Positions 42,503 to 50,898 of a stretch of 64,000 nucleotides of DNA are shown here, piece by piece. Made by a program: the position numbers and the translations under genes. Source of the DNA: JAEVLT01 sp044598425 (lineage in GTDB: Bacteria > Bacillota > Bacilli > Bacillales > Cytobacillaceae); contig CP172536.1 of NCBI GenBank assembly GCA_044598425.1, forward strand, positions 992,001 to 1,056,000, written 5' to 3'. Numbering within the stretch: the first letter of the stretch is position 1; every line of letters starts with the position of its first letter. The notes below the pieces were generated by a model. That model had not been told where the DNA came from, did not search any database, and saw nothing but the letters and a program-made list of their open reading frames with translations.

Positions 42503-43332
42503 TGAAGCTCCTCATTTTAGGAGGCAGCGGCATGGTTGGACATATGATTTTGAATTACTTTCGCAAAAAGAAAAACATGGAAGTTTATTTTACAAGCCGC
42601 AATACCCAAGATGAAGGTGCAATCTTTTTAGATGCTGTTCAAATTGATCAAGTTCGCGGGTTAATTGAAAAGCTGCGTCCGGATATTCTTGTAAATGGCA
42701 TCGGATTATTAAATGAACAGGCCGCTCTCCAGCTGACTGATGCGATTCGCTTGAATAGCTTACTGCCGCATTTTTTAGCAAAATTGGCTGACAAATATGG
42801 AGGGAAAGTCATTCATATTAGCACAGATTGTGTGTTTGAAGGGACAAAGGGCGGATATTCGGAAGCGGATCTCCCGGATGGATCGTCCGTGTATGCAAAG
42901 ACAAAATCGCTCGGTGAAGTGGCTGGCGGACGCCATTTAACGATCCGCACATCGATTATCGGCCCTGAAAAGAAACAAAATGGCATCGGCTTATTCCACT
43001 GGTTTATGAAGCAATCAGGAAAAATCAAAGGCTACCAAAACGTTCTGTGGAACGGAGTCACTACCCTTGAATTGGCAAAAGTGATTGATCAATGCATCGC
43101 ACAGGATTTATCCGGTTTATATCATTTAACCGCGCCAACAAAAATATCAAAATATGAATTGCTTCTGCTGATCCAGAGAGTTTTCCAAAAGAACGATGTG
43201 GAAATCATGCCGGATGGCGAAATTTCTCTTGATCGCACCTTGATTGACACGAGAAAGGAACTGCACCATACCGTACCCGATTATCCGGAAATGCTTTCGG
43301 ACTTATACAACTGGATGATGGACAATGACTAA
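42502..43332 (+). CDS. RmlD-like 4-keto-sugar reductase
   Basis: A 276-residue SDR of the dTDP-4-dehydrorhamnose reductase group. The NAD(P) site is LILGGSGMVGHMI (residues 4-16), with VNGIGLLNEQ, HISTDCVFEGTKGGYSE and a Y-x3-K in VYAKTKSLGE (about 130-139). It lacks the cupin domain of CapF/WbjC, which argues for a WbvR-type reductase. Its ATG shares one base with the upstream stop (TAATG), and GGGAGG lies nine bases upstream. The 3' end overlaps the next gene by eight bases. Confidence 0.8.
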   Translation: MKLLILGGSGMVGHMILNYFRKKKNMEVYFTSRNTQDEGAIFLDAVQIDQVRGLIEKLRPDILVNGIGLLNEQAALQLTDAIRLNSLLPHFLAKLADKYGGKVIHISTDCVFEGTKGGYSEADLPDGSSVYAKTKSLGEVAGGRHLTIRTSIIGPEKKQNGIGLFHWFMKQSGKIKGYQNVLWNGVTTLELAKVIDQCIAQDLSGLYHLTAPTKISKYELLLLIQRVFQKNDVEIMPDGEISLDRTLIDTRKELHHTVPDYPEMLSDLYNWMMDND

Positions 43333-44245
43333 ACAAAAGACGATGCTTATAACCGGAGCAAATGGGTTTACAGGTCAGCATGCTTGCCATTACTTTTCGC
43401 AAAAAAATTTTCATGTGATTGGAACAGGAAGAAGTGAAGTGAAAAACATTATAGAAGGTTCCTTTTTGCGATGCGATCTCGGAAACTACCAGGAAATAGA
43501 GGATACCGTTGAGAAAGTACAGCCAGAGCTTATCTTGCATTTGGCTGGAAAAAACAGTGTGGCTGATTCATGGGCAAATCCAGCTGAAAACATCCATACC
43601 AATGTAATGGGCACTGTTCATTTGCTTGAAAGTATACGGATCAAAGCTCCAAACGCAAGAACCGTGGTTGTCGGTTCTACCCTAAGTATGCCTTCGTTAT
43701 CCTCGGATCCGCTTCATCCATATGCCGTTTCCAAAGCGATGCAAATCCTCATTTCCAGAACATGGCACCAGCTTTTTGGCTTAAACATTATCGTCGCCAA
43801 TCCTTGCAATTTAATCGGACCTGGAGCTTCAGCAGGGGTTTGTTCATTGTTTGCCGAAAAAATCGCCGCCATGGAAATTAAGCAAATTCCTTCAGTCCTT
43901 CAAGTTGATGATTTAAACCAATCAAGGGATTTCTTAGATGTTCGGGATGCTGTCCGCGCCTATGCTCTTTTGTTCGAAAAAGGGGAGCCGGGAGAACAGT
44001 ACGACCTTGGAACAGGGAATATGCGGTCATTAAAAACCGTTGTAGACATCTTTCAAGAGCTTGCCAATATCCCATTTATCGTTCAGTTGAAAGGCAACTC
44101 ATCTCCTTCGCGGGCAGATGTCCTGCAGCGGCCAAAGCTTGATGCAATAAAAAATTTGGGATGGACTCCTGCTATTTCGTTTCGGCAATCGGCTGCTGAC
44201 ATCCTTAATTATTATCGCTTCGGTCAAAAAAACGGGGAGGCGTAA
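43325..44245 (+). CDS. NAD-dependent epimerase/reductase (Rmd/GMD-like)
   Basis: A 306-residue extended SDR. The cofactor motif is TGANGFTGQHA (residues 9-19), then LHLAGKNSVADSWANP with IHTNVMGTVHLLE, the catalytic serine region VVVGSTLSMP, and YAVSKAMQ (YxxxK). The sequence suggests a GDP-6-deoxymannose reductase or similar enzyme acting on a 4-keto-6-deoxy sugar. The ribosome site is weak, fitting coupling to the overlapping upstream gene. The exact sugar is uncertain. Confidence 0.75.
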   Translation: MTKQKTMLITGANGFTGQHACHYFSQKNFHVIGTGRSEVKNIIEGSFLRCDLGNYQEIEDTVEKVQPELILHLAGKNSVADSWANPAENIHTNVMGTVHLLESIRIKAPNARTVVVGSTLSMPSLSSDPLHPYAVSKAMQILISRTWHQLFGLNIIVANPCNLIGPGASAGVCSLFAEKIAAMEIKQIPSVLQVDDLNQSRDFLDVRDAVRAYALLFEKGEPGEQYDLGTGNMRSLKTVVDIFQELANIPFIVQLKGNSSPSRADVLQRPKLDAIKNLGWTPAISFRQSAADILNYYRFGQKNGEA

Positions 44246-44248
44246 GCA

Positions 44249-44959
44249 ATGGGTGCAAAGGTATCCATCATCATCCCGTTTTACAATTGTCCCTTTATCC
44301 AAGAAGCTGTCAAAAGCGCACTTGGGCAAACGTATCAAAATATTGAAGTCATTGTCGTCGATGATGGCTCAACGAAGCACCAAGATTTGCTGAACCCTTA
44401 TTTAAGCCAAATTCGTTATTTTAAAAAATCAAATGGCGGAACGGCCTCCGCCTTAAATGATGGCATCCGGAATGCAACTGGAGAGTACTTTTGCTGGCTG
44501 AGCTCAGATGACCGATTTTTTCCTGAAAAAATAGAGAAGCAGCTGGCATTCATGGAACAAAGAAATGCAGCTGCTTCCTATTCCGCTTTTACTATTATCA
44601 GCGCACAAGGCAAAATCATCAGTGAACCGATCGGGCACACGTTTCGGAATAAACTCTCTTTTTTAAAAAGAATGAGAGGCGGCTGCCCGATTAATGGCTG
44701 TACGGTAATGCTGAAGATAAGTGTTTTTGCAAAGCTGGGTTATTTTGATGAACGTTTGCCGTTTACCCACGATTACGATTTCTGGTTAAGACTGATCCAG
44801 CACTATGATTTTCACTTTCTTCCGGAACCATTGACCGAGTACCGCCACCACGGCGAGATGGGGACAAAAAAACATTTTGATCGAATTCGAAAAGAGGAAC
44901 GAATGGTGAAACAACGGCATGCCGCCGATCTTCAAGCTCTAATAAAAAAAGAACTTTAA
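44249..44959 (+). CDS. Family 2 glycosyltransferase (paralogue of 39539)
   Basis: A 236-residue GT-A protein with VSIIIPFYNCPFIQEAVKSA, EVIVVDDGST (about residues 31-40), WLSSDDRFFPEK and THDYDFWLRLI. The first 45 residues are nearly identical in pattern to the gene at 39539; the middle has diverged, so acceptor specificity may differ. GGGGAGG precedes the ATG. It is nine bases before the ATP sulfurylase unit, linking glycan and sulfate genes on one transcript. Confidence 0.85.
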   Translation: MGAKVSIIIPFYNCPFIQEAVKSALGQTYQNIEVIVVDDGSTKHQDLLNPYLSQIRYFKKSNGGTASALNDGIRNATGEYFCWLSSDDRFFPEKIEKQLAFMEQRNAAASYSAFTIISAQGKIISEPIGHTFRNKLSFLKRMRGGCPINGCTVMLKISVFAKLGYFDERLPFTHDYDFWLRLIQHYDFHFLPEPLTEYRHHGEMGTKKHFDRIRKEERMVKQRHAADLQALIKKEL

Positions 44960-44976
44960 GGAAAGAGGTGAAATTG

Positions 44977-46122
44977 TTGAACAATCAACCACACGGCGGA
45001 AAACTGGTTAACTGTTATGTTGAGAGAGAGGAAAACAAAGAAAAGCGAAGCATCGAAATCGACGCAACGGCTCTCTCAGACTTAAAATGCATTGCCAGCG
45101 GCGCCTTCAGCCCGCTCGATGGGTTTATGGGCGAAAAGGATTACGGAAGTGCCGTTTTAAATATGCGGCTAGCAAATGGGGTGGTGTGGCCGATTCCGAT
45201 TACTTTGCCTGTATCAAAACATGCTGCAGTAGAAATAAAAATTGGTGAGGACGTGTTGTTGACACACAATCAGCAGGCAGTTGGAAAAATCCGCGTTTTG
45301 GAACGATTTCAGCCGAATAAACAGCGGGAGGCTTTAAAAGTCTATGGAACAGTCGATGAAAATCATCCTGGCGTGAAAAAACTATTCAGTCGGGGAGAAG
45401 TATACATTGGCGGTCCGGTTGAGGTCTGGTGTCAATCGGAGCAGGAGAGCAAAGAAGCGTTTTGTCTCTCGCCGCTGCAAACGAGAGCCATTTTTGCCGA
45501 AAAAGGCTGGAAAACAGTCGTCGGATTTCAAACGCGAAATCCTGTTCATCGCGCCCATGAATATATCCAAAAAGCGGCATTGGAAACGGTCGATGGCTTG
45601 CTCCTTCATCCGCTTGTAGGCGAGACAAAGAAGGATGATATCCCGGCTGATATTCGCATCAACAGCTATAAAGTCCTGCTGGAAAACTATTACCCGAAGG
45701 ATCGTGTCCTGTTGTCCGGGTTTCCAGCGGCAATGAGGTATGCTGGGCCGAGGGAAGCGATTTTTCATGCATTAGTTCGAAAAAATTATGGATGCACTCA
45801 TTTTATCGTCGGCAGAGATCATGCTGGTGTGGGCAATTACTATGGAACGTACGAGGCACAGCAGATTTTTGAGCAATTCGATCCTAAGGAGATTGGCATC
45901 TCCATTTTAAAATTTGAGCATTCTTTCTATTGTTATAAATGTGAGGGATTGGCCTCAATGAAAACATGTCCTCATTCCTTTGAAGACCGGCTGATTTTAT
46001 CCGGAACAAAAGTGCGCGAAATGCTGATGAAAGGAGAGCGGCCTCCGAAAGAATTTAGCCGCAAAGAAGTCATCGATGTGTTAATGAACGGATTAAAACA
46101 ACAGAGGGAAGCAGGAAAATAA
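44977..46122 (+). CDS. sat: ATP sulfurylase
   Basis: Makes adenosine 5'-phosphosulfate (APS) from sulfate and ATP. The 381-residue protein has the QTRNPVHRAHEYIQK motif (about residues 185-199), the GRDHAGVG loop (about 281-288) and the C-terminal SGTKVREMLMKGERPP. Start is TTG 44977 with AGAGGTG six bases upstream; GTG 44968 is in frame but overlaps that site. The cysteine residues near FYCYKCEGLASMKTC are typical of this form. No PAPS reductase is nearby, so the product may feed sulfation instead of reduction. Confidence 0.93.
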   Translation: MNNQPHGGKLVNCYVEREENKEKRSIEIDATALSDLKCIASGAFSPLDGFMGEKDYGSAVLNMRLANGVVWPIPITLPVSKHAAVEIKIGEDVLLTHNQQAVGKIRVLERFQPNKQREALKVYGTVDENHPGVKKLFSRGEVYIGGPVEVWCQSEQESKEAFCLSPLQTRAIFAEKGWKTVVGFQTRNPVHRAHEYIQKAALETVDGLLLHPLVGETKKDDIPADIRINSYKVLLENYYPKDRVLLSGFPAAMRYAGPREAIFHALVRKNYGCTHFIVGRDHAGVGNYYGTYEAQQIFEQFDPKEIGISILKFEHSFYCYKCEGLASMKTCPHSFEDRLILSGTKVREMLMKGERPPKEFSRKEVIDVLMNGLKQQREAGK

Positions 46123-47379
46123 ATGACAGCTGCAGGCATTTTCACACTCCTTGTAACAGCGGGAATGTTCTTTTTCCTGCTATTTGAACGGTTTCCGCCA
46201 GTAACGGTCGTTTTTTTAGCGGTCGTTACTCTGTTAGCGGGGGGAGTCCTTTCAGCAAAAGAAGTGTTGGAAGGTTTTTCGAATGAAGGGGTGGGAACCA
46301 TCGCTGCGCTTTCCATCCTTGTCGCATCATTTGAAAAAAATCGCTGGAATGAACGGTTCGCGCTTTGGCTGTTTGGAAAAGAAAAAACGCAGCGCGGTGC
46401 CCTTACGAGGATGATGGGGATGACGTCGGCGGTTTCCGCCTTTTTTAATAATACTCCGATTGTATTAATGCTTACTCCGATTGTGAAAAACTGGGCGGTT
46501 AAGGCTGGCTTTTCTCCTTCCAAATTTCTGCTCCCGCTCTCTTATGCCGCTATCTTTGGCGGAATGTGCACGTTGATAGGTACATCGACCAATATTGTGG
46601 TGAATGCCTATTTGAAGCAGAAAGGGTTGGAAGGTTTTTCGATGTTTGAATTTGCCTTTATTGGCGTTCCATGCACGATTGTTGGCATAATTTATATGGT
46701 GACTTTTGGCGTAAAATGGCTGCCAGGACATCAAGCGGAAGGTGGTCAAAAACATGCGGTGACTGAGATTGTAACGAAAAACGAGCTTTCATGGAAAAAT
46801 ACGATTCCGATTTTCGTACTGATTTTTATCATTGGTGCTGCTGTCTTCAACTGGCTGCCGCTCATTACCGTGTCGTTTCTCGGTGTCGCGGTATTATTTT
46901 TAACGAAAAATATGTCAGCAGCGGAAGCGAAAGAAGCGATCGATTGGAATTTGTTAGTGTTGATTGGTTCATCGTTTGGGATTGCAAAAGCTTTAGAAAA
47001 TTCGGGACTTGCGGTTTTTGCCGGAGATTGGCTAGTTCGATTTGTAAATGGCGCTTCTCCTTATATTGCATTGGCAGTTGTTTACGGGATTACAATGCTT
47101 GTGACAGAAATGATCACGAACAATGCAGCGGCAGCCATTGTTTTGCCGCTTGCGTTTTCGCTTGTGGAAAAATTGCAGCTCAACCCGGAGCCATTTGCAA
47201 TGGCTATAGCGATCGCTGCCTCTGCGGGCTTTGCGACGCCAATCGGTTATCAAACCAATTTAATTGTCTATGGGCCAGGAAATTATCGTTTCACCGATTT
47301 TCTAAAAGTTGGTCCGCCGCTTAATTTGTTGTTTCTGATCATAGCTGTTTTTGGCATCCCATTGTTTTGGAAATTTTAA
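46123..47379 (+). CDS. SLC13-family anion permease, probably sulfate
   Basis: A 418-residue membrane protein of the SLC13/CitM group with about ten helices and the paired motifs SAFFNNTPIVLMLTPI (about residues 106-121) and EMITNNAAAAIVLPLAF (about 329-345). It starts directly after the sat stop codon and ends 15 bases before cysC. That position suggests it imports sulfate for PAPS synthesis. Known SAC1-type sulfate permeases have extra TrkA-C domains; these are absent, so arsenite, dicarboxylate or sodium-linked transport cannot be excluded by sequence alone. Confidence 0.75.
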   Translation: MTAAGIFTLLVTAGMFFFLLFERFPPVTVVFLAVVTLLAGGVLSAKEVLEGFSNEGVGTIAALSILVASFEKNRWNERFALWLFGKEKTQRGALTRMMGMTSAVSAFFNNTPIVLMLTPIVKNWAVKAGFSPSKFLLPLSYAAIFGGMCTLIGTSTNIVVNAYLKQKGLEGFSMFEFAFIGVPCTIVGIIYMVTFGVKWLPGHQAEGGQKHAVTEIVTKNELSWKNTIPIFVLIFIIGAAVFNWLPLITVSFLGVAVLFLTKNMSAAEAKEAIDWNLLVLIGSSFGIAKALENSGLAVFAGDWLVRFVNGASPYIALAVVYGITMLVTEMITNNAAAAIVLPLAFSLVEKLQLNPEPFAMAIAIAASAGFATPIGYQTNLIVYGPGNYRFTDFLKVGPPLNLLFLIIAVFGIPLFWKF

Positions 47380-47394
47380 AAAAGGGTGTTTGCG

Positions 47395-47991
47395 TTGGAA
47401 AATATTTATTGGCACAAGCAAGCAATTGACAAAAGACAGCGTCAAAAGCTGAATGGCCATAAGAGTCTGGTTATTTGGTTTACGGGACTCTCCGGCTCTG
47501 GCAAGTCGACGATTGCCAATGCGCTTGAATTGGAGCTCTATAAAAGAAGGATGCGAACGTATCTGCTCGATGGTGATAATGTTCGCCACGGATTAAATTC
47601 CGATTTGGCTTTTTCGAAAGCGGATCGTATTGAAAACATCCGCAGAATTGGGGAAATGGCAAAGCTGTTTGTTGGTGCAGGTTGTATAACTCTTGCAGCT
47701 TTTATCTCACCTTATCGCAGCGACCGAAACCGAGTGAGGGAACAGCTTGAACAGGGGGAGTTTGTGGAGGTATATGTAAAATGTCCGCTTGAAATATGCC
47801 AACTGCGTGATCCGAAAAATTTGTATAAAAAGGCTCTTAGTGGTGAAATTTCCGATTTTACGGGAATATCAGCTCCTTATGAAGAACCGGAGAATCCGGA
47901 TATTGTCATTGAAAGCGATCGTGAGACGGTTGAAGAAGCTGTTATGAAAATCGTTCATTATTTGGATGAAAGGGATTACTTTACTATTTGA
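47395..47991 (+). CDS. cysC: Adenylylsulfate (APS) kinase
   Basis: Phosphorylates APS to PAPS, the universal sulfate donor. The 198-residue protein has Walker A GLSGSGKST (about residues 32-40), DGDNVRHGLNSDLAFSKADR (about 60-79), ISPYRSDR and TGISAPYEEPENP. Start is TTG 47395 with AAAGGGTG upstream; GTG 47386 is in frame but overlaps that site. With sat and the permease it completes sulfate activation. A strong bidirectional terminator follows. Confidence 0.93.
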   Translation: MENIYWHKQAIDKRQRQKLNGHKSLVIWFTGLSGSGKSTIANALELELYKRRMRTYLLDGDNVRHGLNSDLAFSKADRIENIRRIGEMAKLFVGAGCITLAAFISPYRSDRNRVREQLEQGEFVEVYVKCPLEICQLRDPKNLYKKALSGEISDFTGISAPYEEPENPDIVIESDRETVEEAVMKIVHYLDERDYFTI

Positions 47992-47994
47992 TTT

Positions 47995-48038
47995 AAAAAT
48001 CAGGAACAAGCTGTCGAACAGCTTGTTCCTGATTTTTA
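47995..48038. terminator. Bidirectional terminator after cysC
   Basis: A 19-base perfect stem (AAAAATCAGGAACAAGCTG with its complement) and a five-base loop lie between cysC and a convergent coat-like gene, with T runs on both strands. Confidence 0.88.
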
Positions 48039-48716
48039 GCCGCAACGGCAAACACAGATTTGGACGATCCCGCCGACGTGCTGTTTTAACATATCTTCAA
48101 TTCCTCCGGCTTCACCAGAATCGCTGCTGCTCTCCCAGCCATTACTGCTTTCCCAGGCGTTTTCACGGCTCTCAAAGCTATGAATGTTGCTAATGGCAGC
48201 ACTTTCAGAAGCGGAAAGTTGTTGAACGCTGCTTTCGGGTGGACACGGCGCCGTGCTACTGCTCTCCAATCGCGAGCTGCTCTCCACCTTGGAACTGCTC
48301 TCCAATCGCGAGCTGCTCTCCACCTTGGAACTGCTTTCCAATCGCGAACTGCTCTTCACCTTCGAACTGCTTTCCATTCGCAAGCTGCTTTCAACCTTGG
48401 AACTGCTTTCCAGTTGCCGAGGTTTTTGAACAGGATAGGTAGTCAGAACAGTGTTCATCCGGCTTTTAATTTTGTAATAGTATGCGTGGGAATTCATTTG
48501 CGTGTTTTCTGCTGCATTTCCGGAAAAAATAGGTTCCCCTATTTCCCCATCATCCAGGCATGGATTGCAATTGATCCATTCTATTTTTGAAATATCCTTG
48601 ATACGGATCGATGTCATTTTTCCATTACTGCAAATATTAACAAAGTCGCCCCCAACTCGTTGAATGATCCCGCGGACACAGGAAGAGTAATTTCCTGCTC
48701 TTTTCGAAAATACCAT
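48036..48716 (-). CDS. Serine-repeat spore coat-like protein
   Basis: A 226-residue protein. Residues 1-55 form a beta-rich domain (CVRGIIQRVGGDFVNICSNG, IRIKDISKIEWINC) like DUF2642/CotP-type modules. Residues 104-155 are tandem six-residue units SSSRLE and SSSKVE. The tail returns to serine-rich sequence and ends QICVCRCG. Repeats plus terminal cysteines fit a cross-linked surface protein. AGGAGG precedes ATG 48716. Its position between PAPS and spoVA genes suggests sporulation expression, but no promoter is proven. Confidence 0.6.
   Translation of the reverse strand: MVFSKRAGNYSSCVRGIIQRVGGDFVNICSNGKMTSIRIKDISKIEWINCNPCLDDGEIGEPIFSGNAAENTQMNSHAYYYKIKSRMNTVLTTYPVQKPRQLESSSKVESSLRMESSSKVKSSSRLESSSKVESSSRLESSSKVESSSRLESSSTAPCPPESSVQQLSASESAAISNIHSFESRENAWESSNGWESSSDSGEAGGIEDMLKQHVGGIVQICVCRCG
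48259..48420. repeat. 36-bp coding tandem repeat
   Basis: Four and a half copies of a 36-base unit (begins CTGCTCTCCAATCGCGAG) lie within the coat-like gene. Copies 1 and 2 (48259-48330) are identical; later copies diverge. Each unit is two related 18-base halves encoding SSSRLE and SSSKVE. Confidence 0.85.
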
Positions 48717-48895
48717 TTCTTGTCCTCCTATTCGTTTTTACATGACCAATATATTCAGCCGAAAAAAATCGGAATGGACAAGTAACTCAGGCTGAAAGAA
48801 CATTTTTCCGCATCGAAAAGAGCGTCACGAGCATAAAAATTTTTTCTCAGCGGAAAATATAAAAATCAAAATAATTACAGGCGGGAAGGAAGCAT

Positions 48896-49375
48896 ATGAA
48901 AAAGAATGTCAAATCATTTCTCTTAATTCTTTTGGTCTTATTTGTGATGGGAGGATGCAACCGAAACGGGCAGAAGAAGGACAGCAAGTTTGCACTGCTA
49001 AAAACGACCAATCCTGCCCCTGTGCAAATCCAAAATCATAATCCTTTAAAGGCTGGTACTGCCGCTAGAGTTAAACACGACATTAGTTCATTTCCGGAAA
49101 TTTATGATGTCGCCGTTGTCCAGGGAAAAAAAGATACACTTGTTGCGTATAAAGTAAAGCATATGCAAAGGTTCAGAATGAAATCCATTGAAGCAAAAAT
49201 CAACAAATTGCTTGAAAAGAAATATCCGAAAGAGAATTTCAGTGTTTCGAGCGATTATAAAATTTTTCTTGAGGCAGTGAAGCTGAGAGAACAAATGAAA
49301 AATCCTAAATTTACAGCAAAAAAAGCTGAAAAAAAGCTGCAGGAAATTATCAAACTAAAAGATGAAACAACTTAA
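48896..49375 (+). CDS. YhcN/YlaJ-like sporulation lipoprotein
   Basis: A 159-residue lipoprotein: signal LLILLVLFVMGGC puts the lipid cysteine near residue 22. The body has DISSFPEIYDVAVVQGKKDTLVAYKV (about residues 62-88) and KINKLLEKKYPKENFSVSSD, the YhcN/YlaJ pattern. Such lipoproteins accompany spoVA2-type genes in the inner spore membrane. GGAAGGAA precedes the ATG. The next gene, spoVAC, follows 14 bases on, so they are probably one operon. Confidence 0.75.
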   Translation: MKKNVKSFLLILLVLFVMGGCNRNGQKKDSKFALLKTTNPAPVQIQNHNPLKAGTAARVKHDISSFPEIYDVAVVQGKKDTLVAYKVKHMQRFRMKSIEAKINKLLEKKYPKENFSVSSDYKIFLEAVKLREQMKNPKFTAKKAEKKLQEIIKLKDETT

Positions 49376-49389
49376 GGAGGAGAACAGAA

Positions 49390-49866
49390 ATGGCAAACAA
49401 ACAAAAAAACGTGACGCCGCAGCAGCAAAAATATCAACAACTTCAACAAAAACACGAGCTAAAGCGGCCGATCCTGAAAAACTGTGTGAAAGCTTTTTTT
49501 GTTGGCGGAATTATTTGTCTTATTGGCCAGGCAATCAGTTATTTTTATATTTACTTTTTCAACTTTACCGAGCAGACTGCTGGCAACCCCACCGTGGCAA
49601 CAATGGTTTTTTTATCCATGCTCCTAACAGGGTTTGGTATTTACGACCGCCTTGGCCAATTTGGCGGAGCCGGTAGCGCTGTTCCTGTAACCGGATTTGG
49701 AAATGCTGTTATATCGGCGGCGATCGAGCATCGGACAGAAGGATTTGTTTTAGGGGTAGGCGGCAATATGTTTAAATTAGCGGGTTCTGTTATTCTTTTT
49801 GGGGTTTTTTCTGCATTTGTGGTTGCATTGGTCAAAACATTACTGGTGATATGGGGGGTTTTATAA
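49390..49866 (+). CDS. spoVAC: Stage V sporulation protein AC
   Basis: A 158-residue membrane protein with four helices and the SpoVA conserved segments FVGGIICLIGQAISYFY (about residues 37-53), GFGIYDRLGQFGGAGSAVPVTGFGNAV (about 79-105) and ILFGVFSAFVVALV. SpoVAC is part of the inner-membrane channel that moves dipicolinate in spores. The N-terminus is polar and Gln-rich. AAGGAGG precedes the ATG. The set (AC, AD, AEb) resembles the spoVA2 type and not the full spoVAA-AF operon. Confidence 0.92.
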   Translation: MANKQKNVTPQQQKYQQLQQKHELKRPILKNCVKAFFVGGIICLIGQAISYFYIYFFNFTEQTAGNPTVATMVFLSMLLTGFGIYDRLGQFGGAGSAVPVTGFGNAVISAAIEHRTEGFVLGVGGNMFKLAGSVILFGVFSAFVVALVKTLLVIWGVL

Positions 49867-50892
49867 TTGTTAAAGGGGCACCAATCTTGGGTTTTTCAAA
49901 ACCGGCCAATGATTGCAGCAACCGGAGTAACCGGAGGGCCTTTTGAAGCAAACGGAAACCTGGTGAATGATTTTGATATTTTACATGAAGACTTATGGAT
50001 GGGAATGGAATCATACGAAAAAGCCCACCGGGTTCTACTTGAAGGAGCAATGGAAATAGCTTTAAAAAAGGCGAATATTCAAAAGGAACAAATAAAATTT
50101 CTTCTAGCTGGTGATTTAATCAACCAAATTACACCTACAAGCTTTGCGGCCAGAACAGTCCAAACACCTTATTTCGGGCTGTTCGGCGCTTGTTCAACCT
50201 CGATGGAGGGGCTTGCGCTCGCATCTTTTATTGTGAACTATCAAGGTGCGGACTATGTCTTAACTGGAGCTTCCAGCCACAACGCTGCGGTCGAAAAGCA
50301 ATTTCGCTACCCGACAGAATATGGAGGGCAAAAGCCGCCAACAGCGCAGTGGACGGTAACGGGAGCAGGAGTGGGGCTTGTCTGTCAAAATGATGGCACA
50401 CAAAATCATCCATACACCACTTCAGCAACTATCGGGAAAGTGGTCGATATGGGATTGTCTGATCCGTTCAATATGGGCGGGGCAATGGCTCCAGCTGCTG
50501 CTGATACGATCATGGCCCATTTTCGCGATCTGCAATTGGAACCATCGTATTATGATTTAATCATAACCGGTGATCTTGGTAAAATTGGCCAAGAAGCCGC
50601 TTTCGAGCTGATTCAAAAAAGCGGTTTAAAAATGGATCGAAAACAATTTGATGATTGCGGTTTGCTGATTTATAAGGATGATCAGCCAGTCCAATCCGGT
50701 GCTAGTGGAGCGGGTTGTTCGGCGACGGTCTTGTATGGCCATCTTCTAAATCAAATGAGAAAGGGAGTATACAAGCGCATTCTAATAGTAGCAACCGGCG
50801 CTTTATTGTCTCCACTGACCTTTCAGCAAAACGAAACCATTCCGTGCATTGCGCATGCTGTGGCGATCGAAATGAACCGGGAAAAGGGGTGA
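49867..50892 (+). CDS. spoVAD: Stage V sporulation protein AD
   Basis: A 341-residue protein with a thiolase-like fold, which in B. subtilis binds dipicolinate. Conserved parts include AATGVTGGPFEANG, ACSTSMEGLALAS (nucleophile-like cysteine, about residue 107), SSHNAAVEKQFRYPTEYG and GASGAGCSATVLYGHLL. Start is TTG 49867 right after the spoVAC stop with GGGGGG eight bases upstream. It forms part of the DPA transport complex with AC and AEb. Confidence 0.93.
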   Translation: MLKGHQSWVFQNRPMIAATGVTGGPFEANGNLVNDFDILHEDLWMGMESYEKAHRVLLEGAMEIALKKANIQKEQIKFLLAGDLINQITPTSFAARTVQTPYFGLFGACSTSMEGLALASFIVNYQGADYVLTGASSHNAAVEKQFRYPTEYGGQKPPTAQWTVTGAGVGLVCQNDGTQNHPYTTSATIGKVVDMGLSDPFNMGGAMAPAAADTIMAHFRDLQLEPSYYDLIITGDLGKIGQEAAFELIQKSGLKMDRKQFDDCGLLIYKDDQPVQSGASGAGCSATVLYGHLLNQMRKGVYKRILIVATGALLSPLTFQQNETIPCIAHAVAIEMNREKG

Positions 50893-50898
50893 ACAGGT

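Noticed and set aside
48259..48420. CRISPR-like regular repeats
   Set aside because: Units are contiguous 36-base coding repeats in frame with a coat-like gene, with no spacers and no cas genes.
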